Source: Fallopia convolvulus | Lineage: Eukaryota > Streptophyta > Magnoliopsida > Caryophyllales > Polygonaceae | NCBI GenBank assembly: GCA_964016875.1 | Contig: OZ024726.1 | Coordinates: 30,555,503 to 30,619,502 of the forward strand | DNA length: 64,000 nt | Direction: 5' to 3' | Shown: positions 1 to 11,667 of the stretch, in pieces | Layout: every line of letters begins with the position of its first letter | Numbering within the stretch: position 1 is the first letter of the stretch | Translations under genes and position numbers: made by a program | Notes under the pieces: generated by a model | Seen by the model: only the letters and a program-made list of their open reading frames with translations | The model's database searches: none | What the model was told of the DNA's origin: nothing

Positions 1-1307
1 TATTTATTTTCTAATTAAGTTTATTATATTTTAAAAAGATTTTAAGAAAAAGTTAATTATTAATTATTTCAGGGTAAAGTTTGTAGTAAAAGAGAATTTG
101 AGGGTGGAAACTGTAATTCCATGAAAATTTGACAAAGTCTTATAAATGTGTTGCTTCTTTCGTAAGAATCTACAGGAGCAAACAAAAAAGTGGAGATTTG
201 AGAGAGAAATTAAAGGAGGAGTTTTGTAATTCTTATCTCGGTTTTGGTTCAAGATCTCTTCTATCGGGTTTTAATCTTGAAATACAAGCGTGTTTAGTAA
301 GTTTTAATTAGTTAATGGCTTATCTTAATTTTCCTAATTTTTCCAGATCTAGATCTACTGTTGATTTTGATTTGAAAATCGGTTGATCTATAGTTTTCAG
401 AGGGTGTTTTTGATATCGAATTTATATTCGGTAAAAGATTTCAGAATATTTTTAGGGTTTTTCTTTGTAATGATATTAGGGAGCCCTTTGATCGAGTTTT
501 TCAGAAAGGTTTGAACTAGAAAAATATTCTTCTATATATATAGTTTATTGTTGTCAAGTTTTAAAGGATTTGGAATTATGCACAAGGAGTTATAATGCAT
601 GATGGCATTTCATTGCATTTGGGGTTAGAGTTTGTAAGAGTAAATAGCCTAATTTGCATTGGGTTACATATAGGAGCCCAAGTAATAGACCGTGGTCAGA
701 GTCAAGGGGGAGAAATATAGTATCTGCCTCAAACAGGTGAGTATAGACCGGAGATTCAACCCTATGTGCTATATGTGAAATATGAATATATGGATATATG
801 CGCTATATGTGGTATATAAGCTATATGGATATATGTGTTATATGGATTATATGGATAAATGTGATAGCTCTGAAATTTTCAGAGTTGTTTGCACAAAAGG
901 TATGTTAACAGATGACATATGATATATGGTTACATGATGCACTTGATTGCATAGCATATTGCATGAGATTAAAAGGAACTGTGACTGTCTTGCCCTGAAC
1001 TGTAATGAGGAAATCTTCGGATTTCTTTCTTAAAGCATACAGGATCTTCGGATCATACAGGACCTACGGGTCAATGAGGAGATCTTTGGATTTCTTTCTT
1101 AAAGCGACCATAAGAGTCATAATGAGGAGATCTTCAGATTTCTTTCTTAAAGGGGACCATAAGAGTCCATATACAGTAAACCCGGGGCAGATTCAAGCTT
1201 GAACAGTTCACAGAATAATAAATCGGATACATCTGCATTTGCATAGTAAATTCATATGACATATGTATAATATGTATGTATATGTACATGGACTAAATGT
1301 TTGACCT
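1..1307 (+). repeat. Left LTR of the chromovirus, truncated at both ends
   Basis: It is nearly identical to 11772-13040. The left end is cut by the window and the last ~384 bp of the LTR are deleted: similarity stops after TTTGACCT at 1307 and gag coding sequence follows at once. The primer-binding site and gag N-terminus are therefore gone. It carries three copies of a ~30-bp unit TGAGGARATCTT...TTTCTTTCTTAAA (about 1005, 1075, 1121); the right LTR has only two. It lacks an 11-bp stretch present near 11904 of the right LTR. Confidence 0.9.
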
Positions 1308-2463
1308 GCGGAGGCTGAGACATGGCTTAAGAGAACAGAGAGAGTATTCAGTATGATGAGATGCATAGAAGAGGAAAGGTTTGATTTCTCAGTATCACTT
1401 CTACAGGGGGATGCCTTTGACTGATGGGAAACTGTTTCATCTACTATAGTACAATGTCCAGTTCTTACATGGGAAGATTTTCTCACTGTTTTCAAAGATA
1501 AGTATATGCCAGAGGTATATCAAGATGCAAAACAGAAGGAATTTTTGTCTCTTAAGCAAGGAAATATGTCTGTGGTTGAGTATGAAGTTAAGTTTACCCA
1601 ACTATCACATTATGCAGCTGCCAATGTGGCAACAGAGAGAGATAGATGCAAGCGTTTTGAGGATGGATTGTCCTATAATATCCGGAGTAAGATTACGCCG
1701 TGGGATCTTCTGACTTTTACAAATTTGTGTACTGCAACAATTAGAGCAGAGACACTGTTAAAGGAAAGACAAACATTCTTTCAAAAGCAAAAGAGGGAAT
1801 CATCAGTTCAGATGGGTGAGTCAAGTGGAAGGCCATCTAAGCGTCAGAGTTTTTCCTCTCCAACACCAACATTTGGTAGAGGTGGCTCAAATAGTCAAAG
1901 AGGTGGACACACCTCGACTTTTGGACGTGGTGGTGATAGAGGACCGGGGATGACAGTACAGACACGACCTATGTGTACTTATTGTGGTCGATCTCACATT
2001 GGAGAGTGTCGATTGCTAACTGGAGGATGTTTTAACTGTGGACAACAAGGGCACTTTTACAAAGAATGTCCAGTTAGTTCAAATAGATCGAAAATTGGAA
2101 AAGCAGCATCTGAAACCATTGTACAAAATGTGCAATCGGAAGCACCGGTATGGAGTTTTGGTAGAGGTCGTGGGAGAGGTCAGAACATGAATAACACTAC
2201 AAGTAGAGGAAGACCACAAACACAGGAATCTCGACCACAGGGTCAGGCTCGAGTTTTTGCTATGTCACAACAGGAAGCATCCAAAGCACCTGAGGTTATT
2301 ACTGGTAAACTTTATTTACATGATCTTGAAATACATGCATTAATAGATTCATGATCCACGCATTCATTCATATCATCTACCATAGCATCTCAAGTGCATA
2401 AGAAACCTGAACCCTTAGATTACAGTTTAGGAGTACAGACTCCCTTGGGGGAAATGGTAAAGG
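1308..2463 (+). pseudogene. gag and start of protease of the chromovirus
   Basis: The reading frame is visible from 1308, beginning inside the gag retrotransposon domain (AETWLKRTERVFSMM). A TGA at about 1418-1420 interrupts it before a tryptophan. It continues through a basic, Gly/Arg-rich region to a CCHC knuckle CFNCGQQGHFYKECP (codons about 2028-2072), with a second CxxC...C motif just before it. Next comes the aspartic protease start ALIDS, where an in-frame TGA (2353-2355) falls in the active-site DSG triad. The frame then runs to the nested insertion. The N-terminal part was lost in the LTR/gag deletion. Confidence 0.88.
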
Positions 2464-2468
2464 TACAC
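2464..2468. repeat. Target-site duplication TACAC, left copy
   Basis: TACAC immediately precedes the nested element's TGATAAGG end. The same five bases follow its other end at 8374-8378. A perfect 5-bp duplication confirms both borders and integrase-mediated insertion into the chromovirus protease region. Confidence 0.92.
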
Positions 2469-4026
2469 TGATAAGGTATTTTTCGTGGTCGTTTATACCT
2501 ATCAAAGAAATCTTAGCTTAACCAACTCAGTAGAGCGGTAAGTAAGAGTCGATCCCACAGAGACTCGTGTATTTATGCAATTACTTAGGTGCCAAGTAAC
2601 TAATATGGGGGTTTTCAGAATGATTATCTAATCTACTATGCAAAAATAGAAATAAATATGAATGCAAGGATGATTTGAATATATGAAAGACAAACGTGTT
2701 CAACTAGTTAAATCCATCATGATATTGATTCGTTGATCATCGATTCTCTTGATTCTCTTCTCACTTGAATAATCTATTGTGGATAATGACCCTACTAAGG
2801 ATTAAAACCCGAACTTCATATATAGTTGATAGAACAACCAGTCTAACAACCCTAATTAAATAATAACCTAGAAGACCTTCTAGATTGAATTAAATAACAA
2901 CATGACGATTCAAGTTATCAATAGAAACAAACAACTCAGAGCAACCAGACATCTAAGTGATTTGTGAATTTATTCCCTTCTTTAACCAACAAGTCCAACC
3001 GGTACTAATTTAATTAAAGTCTACTCTTGATCTAATTAACTCCGACCGATAATTAATCAGATTCAGTTGTAAATTAACCTAGAAATTCTATTAGGTAGCT
3101 AATCTAATAAAACCCTAGAATAATTCTGATTCAGTTAAGCACAGGGAATAATTTCTATTCAAGTTTGTTGAGAATCAATCAAACCTCACAACTACTTACA
3201 AATCATGACTTCAATAACTAGTCAAACACTAGAGAAATTAGCAATGCATAATTCAATTAAAATCAAACTTACAAATGTTTCAAAGTCTTCCTTGAGAGAA
3301 AACCCTAGCCTCCAAAAGTTGATCAAAAGTTATGAAAAATAAAACTAACATAAAGTATATATATGTCTTCTAAAATAACCCTCAAGACTTATATCTTAAG
3401 CCACATCTCGGACATGATATAATACAAGCCCAAAAACCAAGAGCTCGGCCGAAAACTTCAGCCCAAAGTGTCGCCCGCGTAGAAATCCCGATTGCTCGGT
3501 TTGCCCAAAAGCGCGGCCGCGCATTTCTGTCCCATCCCGCGCAATTAGCTCCGATTCAGCATTAAGGTGACACTTCAGAGGCTGTTTTGACCCCCTTCGA
3601 GTTGGAATTTGGACTCGGAGTAAAAACATGAATTGTAGCTCTTTGAATTAGCTTTTCAGTGATACCAAATTAAGCTCCATCCGAGCACCATAGCTCCCAA
3701 ACCAAGCATTGCAAGATAGAGGTGTCGAAACAAGAACTCAAATGTATAGCCCGGGTTTAAGCGTTCTTTTCACACAAGCTCTTGGACGTTAACTCTTCTA
3801 ATCTTCACTTGTATCACTCTAAGCTTCATATTGATCCTCCACAATCATCTAAGATCCATCCCATCCACGCTTGTTTACCTAAAGATCTGCAAAGCCGAAC
3901 AAAACAAGCGCAAAACCCGAATTTCCTAGAAAACCTAAAAACCTAAGAACTACACTAAACTAAGCTAAAACCATGCAAAATAAACATAAATATGCATTAT
4001 AAACACTAACTAAATGCAATCTATCA
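2469..4026 (-). repeat. 3' LTR of the nested element
   Basis: 1558 bp, TG...CA ends, bordered on its inner side by AATTCCCCCATG, the complement of a polypurine tract. Compared with the other LTR (6811-8373), the first ~815 bp on the + strand look identical by eye, while the remaining ~740 bp carry roughly 25-30 differences. Confidence 0.93.
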
Positions 4027-5503
4027 AATTCCCCCATGTTTAACCCTTGCTTGTCCTCAAGCAAGACATAAATTCAAATCACTCCATAGATATGCAATCA
4101 TACATTCATCTCAAGTCAAACAAACATTTCACATATAATTAAAAACCCGACCAAGACTTCCTAACATTCATCATCATAAGTATAGAGCAAAGACCATTCA
4201 TTCATTCTAGACCTCACCATGGATAATGTGTTTTGCTCTCACTCTCAAGTATTTATAGGTATGTGTTTCACTCAAAATCACCCATGAAAACTAGACTACC
4301 ATATGCTTGCATCAGAGTTCTAAATCTCCACCGCTGGGGATCAAATACATAACAAAAATCAAGAGGTCTTTTTAAGGCTTGTAATGGGGCCAAGGTAAAG
4401 AGAAATTAGGAAGGGATCATATTTTTGGCTTGTGGTGCTAAATCCGGGATAAAGAACTAATCCTAACCCAAAATTCAACACACTTTTTCATAACACTTCC
4501 AACTTCACTCTACCAACTCCTTACATCTACAATTAAGCACTTTGCTTCTTTTTCAACTCTTTCTTGCTTTGCTAATGAAGACTACTAACAACTAAGCTCA
4601 ATTTTCTTTCTTTTGCTTTTCTTTTGCAATCAAACTTTTCATCTTCACTTTTTTTTTACTTTGAAACCAAGAGTTGTATTTCCTCTTTTTCCACCTTTCC
4701 TCCAACTCCCCCATACTTACATCAAACTCACACAAAATACAACCGCAACCTAAAGTCCTAATCCCGGATTATGGGTCAAGCTTATTAGGCTAGGAATCAT
4801 TCTGTGGAGCTAATAAAAATAGGCTTAAGGCTCAAATAAGTGGGGTGTCAAAAACATGGATCTTGTAGGGTAGGAAGGGAAATAATAGGCTAATAAGAAA
4901 CATTGCCTCAATCATTTTAATGTTATGCATTCAATCATATAAAGCAGCCTTGACAAAGAGTATTAACGCAAGTTCTAGAGCTAGATAATCATGGTGATAC
5001 ACTCAAGAAATTTAGAGAACAAATATATCATGAAAGGCCAAAAATATCTCACAAGGCTAATTTGTGTCTAGAACTTCAGAATGAATCAAAAACTCAAGCT
5101 AAATACATGCTCCATCCCATAATCAAGGTAAATAATCAATGATCATGCTTATATCATATCAACTTCAGCATATCATGCAAATCATGGGTTAGAACTTATA
5201 CTTAACTTAGAAAAACAAGAGGAATCAAACAATGGGGAAATAAGAACCTAAATGCAATATTTTTGTATTTTTTTCAAACTTTTATGATTTTTTTTTCATT
5301 TTTCAGGATTTTAATCAATGCATGCAAAAATTTTAAATATGACCTAAACTAATGCAACTATATGCAATGCAAAAGTAATTCCCTTCCCCCATGCTCAAAG
5401 TATAGTAAGAAGTAAAGGAAAGAGAAAAACTCACAAAACCTAGTTGTTTGGGTAATGCGGCGGGAAATCCGACGGTGGTGGTTCTTCGGGTTATCAATCT
5501 TCA
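4027..5503 (-). other. Non-coding interior of the nested element with polypurine tract
   Basis: No reading frame longer than 60 codons is present. The polypurine tract (4027-4037, - strand ...GGGGGAATT) primes plus-strand synthesis. The rest is AT-rich and without recognisable domains. Near 5467-5480 the sequence TCCGACGGTGGTGG recurs at the far side of the inserted LTR fragment (6045-6060), so this interior was once continuous with the gag-like frame. Confidence 0.8.
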
Positions 5504-6049
5504 GACCTATCAAAGAAATCTTAGCTTAACCAACTCAGTAGAGCGGTAAGTAAGAGTCGATCCCACAGAGACTCGTGTATTTATGCAATTACTTAGGCGC
5601 CAAGTAACTAATATGGGGGTTTTCAGAATGATTATCTAATCTACTATGCAAAAATAGAAATAAATATGAATGCAAGGATGATTTAAATATATGAAAGACA
5701 AACGTGTTCAACTAGTTAAATCCATCATGATATTGATTCGTTGATCATCGATTCTCTTGATTCTCTTCTCACTTGAATAATCTATTGTGGATAATGACCC
5801 TACTAAGGATTAAAACCCGAACTTCATATATAGTTGATAGAACAACCAGTCTAACAACCCTAATTAAATAATAACCTAGAAGACCTTCTAGATTCAATTA
5901 AATAACAACATGACGATTCAAGTTATCAATAGAAACAAACAACTCAGAGCAACCAGACATCTAAGTGATTTGTGAATTTATTCCCTTCTTTAACCAACAA
6001 GTCCAACCGGTACTAATTTAATTAAAGTCTACTCTTGATCTAATTAACT
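5504..6049 (-). repeat. Extra partial LTR copy inside the nested element
   Basis: About 546 bp matching 2496-3049 of the 3' LTR with three visible substitutions, same orientation. It lacks both LTR termini. It joins the gag-like frame across TCCGAC, which is present both in the LTR and in the interior, so at least one edge is a microhomology junction. It supplies the stop codon of the gag-like frame. Confidence 0.88.
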
Positions 6050-6702
6050 CCGACGGTGGTGGTGGTGGAAGATGATTCAGGCTCCCTAGGCTTTGTAAGA
6101 ATCTCTATGCCAACACAGACTTCCTTTGGCTCTGTGATGATCTGCTCAACTTGCCTTATAGGTGTGACTTCATATTGGGCATCAAATTCATCATCATAAC
6201 CCTCATCAAGTATCTTAGATTGCTCCTCAACTTGAATCTGAATATCTGACTCTTGATTGTTTGATTCCAACGTGATTCCACCACTTCTTCCACACAACTC
6301 AAAAGGGCATGAGATTGTGGAATGGAAATATGAAGAACAAGACTCACAGTGCTCCATGATTAAAGCATCCTCCCCTTTGGAGAGATCCTTGATTATATCC
6401 TCAAGAGATGTATCAATCGGCTGGGGTGGTTGGGAAGATGATTCGACCAAAAAGCTTTGATGGCTCATGAAACAGAAGAAATCCCAGCATTCCTCAGGTC
6501 CCATAAATAAAAGCCTCTCATTGCTCATGTAGTCAGCCAATCCTCTCGTCTCAAGATTCATACCATGGATAACTCCCATGTTTACCTCTCTATCACTATA
6601 TTGTAATCCCCAAGCACCAAGTTCGAACACATGGTCTTGAAATCTAGAAAAATAATCATGGAACTGTTCATCCTGCAACTGTCTACAATCGAACAAAGCC
6701 AT
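6040..6702 (-). CDS. Gag-like protein of the nested element
   Basis: 220 codons open from an ATG at 6702. The N-terminal ~90 residues (QDEQFHDYFSRFQDHVFELG) look like a gag-type helical domain with the aromatic FHDYFSRFQ signature. The rest is acidic, with no CCHC knuckle, protease or RT. The C-terminus is artificial: the last codons (VGVN, stop) come from the inserted LTR fragment beginning at about 6049. The protein, if made, would presumably coat element RNA (inference). It is the only frame of the element with a protein-like composition. Confidence 0.55.
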   Translation of the reverse strand: MALFDCRQLQDEQFHDYFSRFQDHVFELGAWGLQYSDREVNMGVIHGMNLETRGLADYMSNERLLFMGPEECWDFFCFMSHQSFLVESSSQPPQPIDTSLEDIIKDLSKGEDALIMEHCESCSSYFHSTISCPFELCGRSGGITLESNNQESDIQIQVEEQSKILDEGYDDEFDAQYEVTPIRQVEQIITEPKEVCVGIEILTKPREPESSSTTTTVGVN

Positions 6703-6788
6703 AGATTAGTAGCACGGGTGTTATGAACCGTAAGATAGGTTCACAACACCAAGAATAGCACAAAAGTAAAAACACAAATAGCGACGAG

Positions 6789-6805
6789 TCCCCGGCAACG
6801 GCGCC
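6789..6805 (-). other. Primer-binding site, tRNA-Asp type
   Basis: The + strand TCCCCGGCAACGGCGCC equals the 3' end of plant tRNA-Asp(GUC) without CCA (established knowledge). It lies five bases from the 5' LTR, where primer sites belong. It fixes the element's orientation as minus. Confidence 0.88.
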
Positions 6806-6810
6806 TACAC

Positions 6811-8373
6811 TGATAAGGTATTTTTCGTGGTCGTTTATACCTATCAAAGAAATCTTAGCTTAACCAACTCAGTAGAGCGGTAAGTAAGAGTCGATCCCAC
6901 AGAGACTCGTGTATTTATGCAATTACTTAGGTGCCAAGTAACTAATATGGGGGTTTTCAGAATGATTATCTAATCTACTATGCAAAAATAGAAATAAATA
7001 TGAATGCAAGGATGATTTGAATATATGAAAGACAAACGTGTTCAACTAGTTAAATCCATCATGATATTGATTCGTTGATCATCGATTCTCTTGATTCTCT
7101 TCTCACTTGAATAATCTATTGTGGATAATGACCCTACTAAGGATTAAAACCCGAACTTCATATATAGTTGATAGAACAACCAGTCTAACAACCCTAATTA
7201 AATAATAACCTAGAAGACCTTCTAGATTGAATTAAATAACAACATGACGATTCAAGTTATCAATAGAAACAAACAACTCAGAGCAACCAGACATCTAAGT
7301 GATTTGTGAATTTATTCCCTTCTTTAACCAACAAGTCCAACCGGTACTAATTTAATTAAAGTCTACTCTTGATCTAATTAACTCCGACCGATAATTAATC
7401 AGATTCAGTTGTAAATTAACCTAGAAATTCTATTAGGTAGCTAATCTAATAAAACCCTAGAATAATTCTGATTCAGTTAAGCACAGGGAATAATTTCTAT
7501 TCAAGTTTGTTGAGAATCAATCAAACCTCACAACTACTTACAAATCATGACTTCAATAACTAGTCAAACACTAGAGAAATTAGCAATGCATAATTCAATT
7601 AAAATCAAACTTACAAAGGTTTCAAAGTCTTCCTTGAGAGAAAACCCTAGTCTCTAAAAGTTGATCAAAAGTTATGAAAAATAAAACTAACATAAAGTGT
7701 ATATATATATGTCTTCTAAAATAACCCTCAAGACTTATATCTTAAGCCACATCTCGGACATGATATAATACAAGCCCAAAAACCAAGAGCTCGGCCCAAA
7801 ACTTCAGCCCAAAGTGCCGCCCGCGTAGAAATCCCGATTGCTCGGTTTGCCAAAAAGCGTGGCCGCGCATTTCTGTCCCATCCCGCGCAATTAGCTCCGA
7901 TTCAGCATTCAGGTGAAACTTCAGAGGCTGTTTTGACCCCATTCGAGTTGGAATTTGGACTCGGAGTAAAAACATGAATTGTAGATCTTTGAATTAGCTT
8001 TCCAGTGATACCAAATTCCGCTCCATCCGAGCCCTATAGCTCCCAAACCAAGCATTGCAAGATAGAGGTGTTGAAATAAGAACTCAAATGCATAGCCCGG
8101 GTTTAAGCGTTCTTTTCACACAAGCTCTTGGGCGTTAACTCTTCTAATCTTCACTTGTATCACTCTAAGCTTCATCTTGATCCTCCACAATCATCTAAGA
8201 TCCATCCCATCCACGCTTGTTTACCTAAAGATCTGCAAAGCCGAACAAAACAAGCGCAAAACCCGAATTTCCTAGAAAACCTAAAAAACCTAAGAACTAC
8301 ACTAAACTAAGCTAAAACCATGCAAAATAAACATAAATATGCATTATAAACACTAACTAAATGCAATCTATCA
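6811..8373 (-). repeat. 5' LTR of the nested element
   Basis: 1563 bp with TG...CA ends, the primer site adjacent on one side and TSD TACAC on the other. Open frames inside it (such as 7742-7975) have counterparts in the other LTR but no protein-like character, and I do not call them genes. Confidence 0.93.
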
Positions 8374-8378
8374 TACAC
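8374..8378. repeat. Target-site duplication TACAC, right copy
   Basis: It matches 2464-2468 exactly. Chromovirus coding sequence resumes directly after it. Confidence 0.92.
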
Positions 8379-9212
8379 ACAGTGTATCGAGATAGTATAA
8401 TAAGAGTGGATACAGTAGAGTTACCAGCTGATCTGATCTTGCTATTCTTGTATGAGTTTGATGTTATTTTTGGCATGGACTGGTTGTCAAGACATCATGC
8501 TAAAGTAGATTGTTATACCAAAGAAGTAGTGATAGAATCGCCTGGGAAATCTAGAGTGATTTTCTATGGTGATAGACAAATGGTTCCCACTTGCCTAATA
8601 TCTGCAACAACGGCTTTTCGCATGATCAGAGAGGGATGTGAGACATATCTGGCCCATGTAATAGACCGAACAGTTGAATGTGATGAGGTTGGAGATATTC
8701 CAATTGTTAAAGATTTTTCAGATGTGTTTCCAAAGGATCTCCCAAGATTGCCACCTGATAGGGAGATAGAGTTTACTATGGAGTTAATGCCAGGTACTGC
8801 ACCGATTTCTATTCCTCCATATCGTATGGCTCCATTGGAGTTACAGGAACTGAAGAAACAGTTACAGGAGTTGTTAGACAAAGGATTCATTAGAGCTAGT
8901 GTATCACCTTGGGGTGCACCAGTTCTATTTGTTAAAAAGAAAGATGGTACCTTACGGCTATGCATAGATTACAGAAAGTTGAAACAGGTGACAGTGAAGA
9001 ACAAGTATCCATTGCCAAGGATAGATGATTTGTTTGATCAACTCCAAGGTGCAAAGGTATTTTCAAAGATAGACCTTCGGTCAGGATATCATCAATTGAA
9101 GATAGCTAAAGATGACATTACCAAGACAGCATTCAGGACCCGATACGGGCATTTTGAGTTTTTGGTAATGCCATTTGGTTTAACTAATGCACAGCAGCAT
9201 TCATGGCTTTGA
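8379..9212 (+). pseudogene. Chromovirus pol: protease C-terminal part and reverse transcriptase, first part
   Basis: It continues the protease interrupted at 2463 (FDVIFGMDWLSRHHAKVDC is the conserved late-protease segment), then the RT: IPPYRMAP, GFIRASVSPWGAPVLFVKKK, LRLCIDYRKLN-like and FSKIDLRSGYHQ with one catalytic Asp. The frame ends at TGA 9210-9212 because one base is missing at about 9192, just after FGLTNA; the RT continues in another frame from 9203. The Met at 8361 is LTR sequence and not a natural start. Confidence 0.9.
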
Positions 9213-10174
9213 TGAACAAGGTGTTTCAACCGTTTCTAGACAGATTTGTGATCGTCTTTATTGATGATATATTGGTATATTCACGAAGTAAAGAGGAGCA
9301 TGATGATCATCTGTGTACCGTACTACAAGTCTTGAGGGAAAAACAGTTATATGCTAAACTGAGTAAGTGTGAATTCTGGTTGGATCATGCAGTATTTTTA
9401 GGACACATAATATCTGGAAGAGGTATAGAGGTTGATCCTAAGAAGGTTGAAGCAGTGGTAAATTGGAAAGCACTAACTACAGTTACAGAAGTTCGTAGCT
9501 TTCTTGGGATGGTTGGATACTGCAGACGATTCGTTGAAGGATTCTCTATTGTAGCTGCACCACTCACTAAATTGTTGCGGAAGAATGCTCCATTCCACTG
9601 GAATTCTGCGTGCCAACAAAGCTTTGATGAGTTAAAGCAACGTCTCACTACAGCACCAATACTGACAATTCCTATAGGTACAGGAGGATTTGTTGTTTAC
9701 ACTGATGCTTCATATCAGGGTCTTGGTTGTGTTTTGATGTTGAATGGAAAAGTAATTGCTTATGCATCAAGACAATTACGACCACATGAGGTTTCTTATC
9801 CTGTACATGATTTAGAGCTGGCAGCCGTAGTTTTTGCCCTAAAGATTTGGCGTCATTATCTATATGGAGAAACATTCCAAATCTTTATAGATCATAAGAG
9901 TTTGAAGTATTTGATGAGCCAAAAGGAATTGAACATGCGGCAGAGGCGCTGGATGGAACTACTGAAAGACTATGATTGTACAATCGAGTATCATCCGGGA
10001 AAGGCCAATGTTGTAGCAGATGCTTTGAGAAGAAAGTCAAGTGGTATGATGGCCAATATGCACATGACTTCATTGTCAGATTTTATTGCTTTGCGAGGTC
10101 TAAATGCTAGACTACAGTTTGACACAGATGGAATACTGTTTGCTACTTTGGAAATTCGACCAGTGCTGAGATAG
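9203..10174 (+). pseudogene. Chromovirus pol: RT second part and RNase H
   Basis: In the shifted frame: RT active site FIDDILVYS, the thumb region (FLGHIISGRGIEVDPKKV), then RNase H with VVYTDASYQGLG, the helix LELAAVVFALKIWRHYL and FIDHKSLKYL. It ends at TAG 10172-10174 in the linker to the integrase. The frame is otherwise clean for 323 codons, so the element decayed recently or slowly. Confidence 0.9.
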
Positions 10175-10207
10175 AAAATTAAAGATGCACAAGTAAGAGA
10201 TGAAAAG

Positions 10208-10531
10208 TTGGCAGAAATTATTGAACAAGTGCAACAAGGTAAAGATATGACATTTGTTATTCAGGATGGCACATTGATGTTTGGCACCAGATTATGTGTA
10301 CCTGATGTTGATGATCTGAGACGGAAAATTTTAGATGAGGCACATAATGCATCATATGCTCTGCACCCTGGCACAACAAAGATGTATCATACCTTAAGAC
10401 AACATTATTGGTGGCCAAGAATGAAGAAGGAAGTTGCTGAATTTGTTTCTAAATGTCTTACTTGTCAACAAGTCAAAGCAGAACACCAAGCACCTACAGG
10501 TATGCTGAAACCTTTATCTATGCCGGTCTAG
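10208..10531 (+). pseudogene. Chromovirus integrase zinc-binding region
   Basis: HHCC zinc finger with ALHPG, YHTLRQHYWWPRMKK and CLTCQQVK, the usual integrase N-terminal domain. In the same frame as the next segment, a TAG (10529-10531) sits at the junction to the catalytic core. Confidence 0.88.
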
Positions 10532-10549
10532 AAATGGGAGCTGATTACG

Positions 10550-11596
10550 ATGGATTTTGTTGTGGGATTACCACGAACACAGAAAGGAAATGATGCTATC
10601 TGGGTGATTATTGATAGATTGACTAAGTCAGCACATTTCTTGCCTATACGTTGGGGTTGTTCATTGGATCAATTGGCAGAGATATACATGAAGGAAATTG
10701 TCCGACTTCATGGAATACCAGTATCCATTGTATCAGATAGAGACCCTAGATTTACTTCTCATTTTTGGGAAAGTTTTCAAACAGTTATGGGAACCAAATT
10801 GCATTTCAGTACAGCTTATCATCCTCAGACAGATGGACAGTCAGAAAGGACTATAAAGACCTTAGAAGAAATGCTTCGTGCTTGTGTTATTGAGTTTCAG
10901 GGTTCATGGGATAGATATATTCCACTAATGGAATTTTCTTACAATAATCAACTTCACAGCAGCATTGGGATGGCACCCTATGAGGCATTGTATGGAAGGA
11001 AATGTCGAAGTCTTTTATATTGGGATAAAGAGGGTGCAGAAATTTTAGAAGGACCTGAGATTATACAAGATACTGTTGATAAGATTGATATTGTAAAGAA
11101 CAAAATGAAGGCGGCACAAGACAGACAAAAGAGCTATTTTGATCAGCATCGCAAGGAAATGGAATATCAGGTTGGAGATAAAGTATTCTTACGAGTTTCT
11201 CCATGGAAAGGTGTCATGAGATTTGGTAACAAAGGAAAACTGAGTCCTCGGTATATTGGGCCATATGACATCATAGAGAAGGTGGGACCATTGGCATACA
11301 GATTAGCATTACCTTCAGAATTGGCTCAAATTCATAATGTCTTCCATGTTAGTATGTTACGATGGTATCGATCTGATCCATCACATGTGCTAAAAGATTC
11401 AGAAGTACAACTTGCAGAGAATTTGAGCTACATCGAGGAACCAATCATGATAGTGGACTACAGAATCAAACAGTTACGGAATAGGGAAATTCCGATGGTT
11501 AAAGTGATTTGGAAGAATCATGGTTTAGAGGAAACCACTTGGGAAATTGAGGATAAGATGAGAAAGTCATATCCGCATTTGTTTAATGGTAATTGA
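10550..11596 (+). pseudogene. Chromovirus integrase core and chromodomain
   Basis: DDE core: first Asp in MDFVVGLP, second in SDRDPRF, Glu in SERTIKTLEEML. A GPY/F-like segment follows (YIGPYDIIEKVGPLAYRL), then NVFHVSMLRWY, and a C-terminal chromodomain (VDYRIKQLR...VIWKNHGLEETTWE). In this clade the chromodomain is thought to target insertion to heterochromatin. This 348-codon stretch has no internal stop. The natural stop is TGA at 11594-11596. Confidence 0.92.
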
Positions 11597-11654
11597 TTCC
11601 CTATCATACTGCATCATAAGAAGAGATAGTGAATTTTGAGGGCAAAATTCTTAT

Positions 11655-11667
11655 AGAGGGGGAGGAT
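11655..11667 (+). other. Polypurine tract of the chromovirus
   Basis: AGAGGGGGAGGAT directly precedes the right LTR's TGTAACATCC start, the normal place for the plus-strand primer. Confidence 0.85.

Larger units (their letters stand above)
2469..8373 (-). mobile_element. Non-autonomous LTR retrotransposon nested in the chromovirus
   Basis: Two ~1.56-kb LTRs (2469-4026 and 6811-8373) flank a 2.78-kb interior. Read on the - strand, the order is 5' LTR (8373-6811), primer site matching tRNA-Asp, a gag-like reading frame, a partial extra LTR copy, a non-coding stretch, a polypurine tract (GGGGGAATT) and the 3' LTR. No protease, RT or integrase is visible, so it must have moved with enzymes from another element. 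The layout fits what is called TR-GAG or LARD-type elements (inference). TSD is TACAC. Confidence 0.93.

Noticed and set aside
3396..3629. 77-codon minus-strand frame, with a twin at 7742-7975
   Set aside because: Lies inside both LTR copies of the nested element; the pair is conserved only because the LTRs are. No protein-like features.
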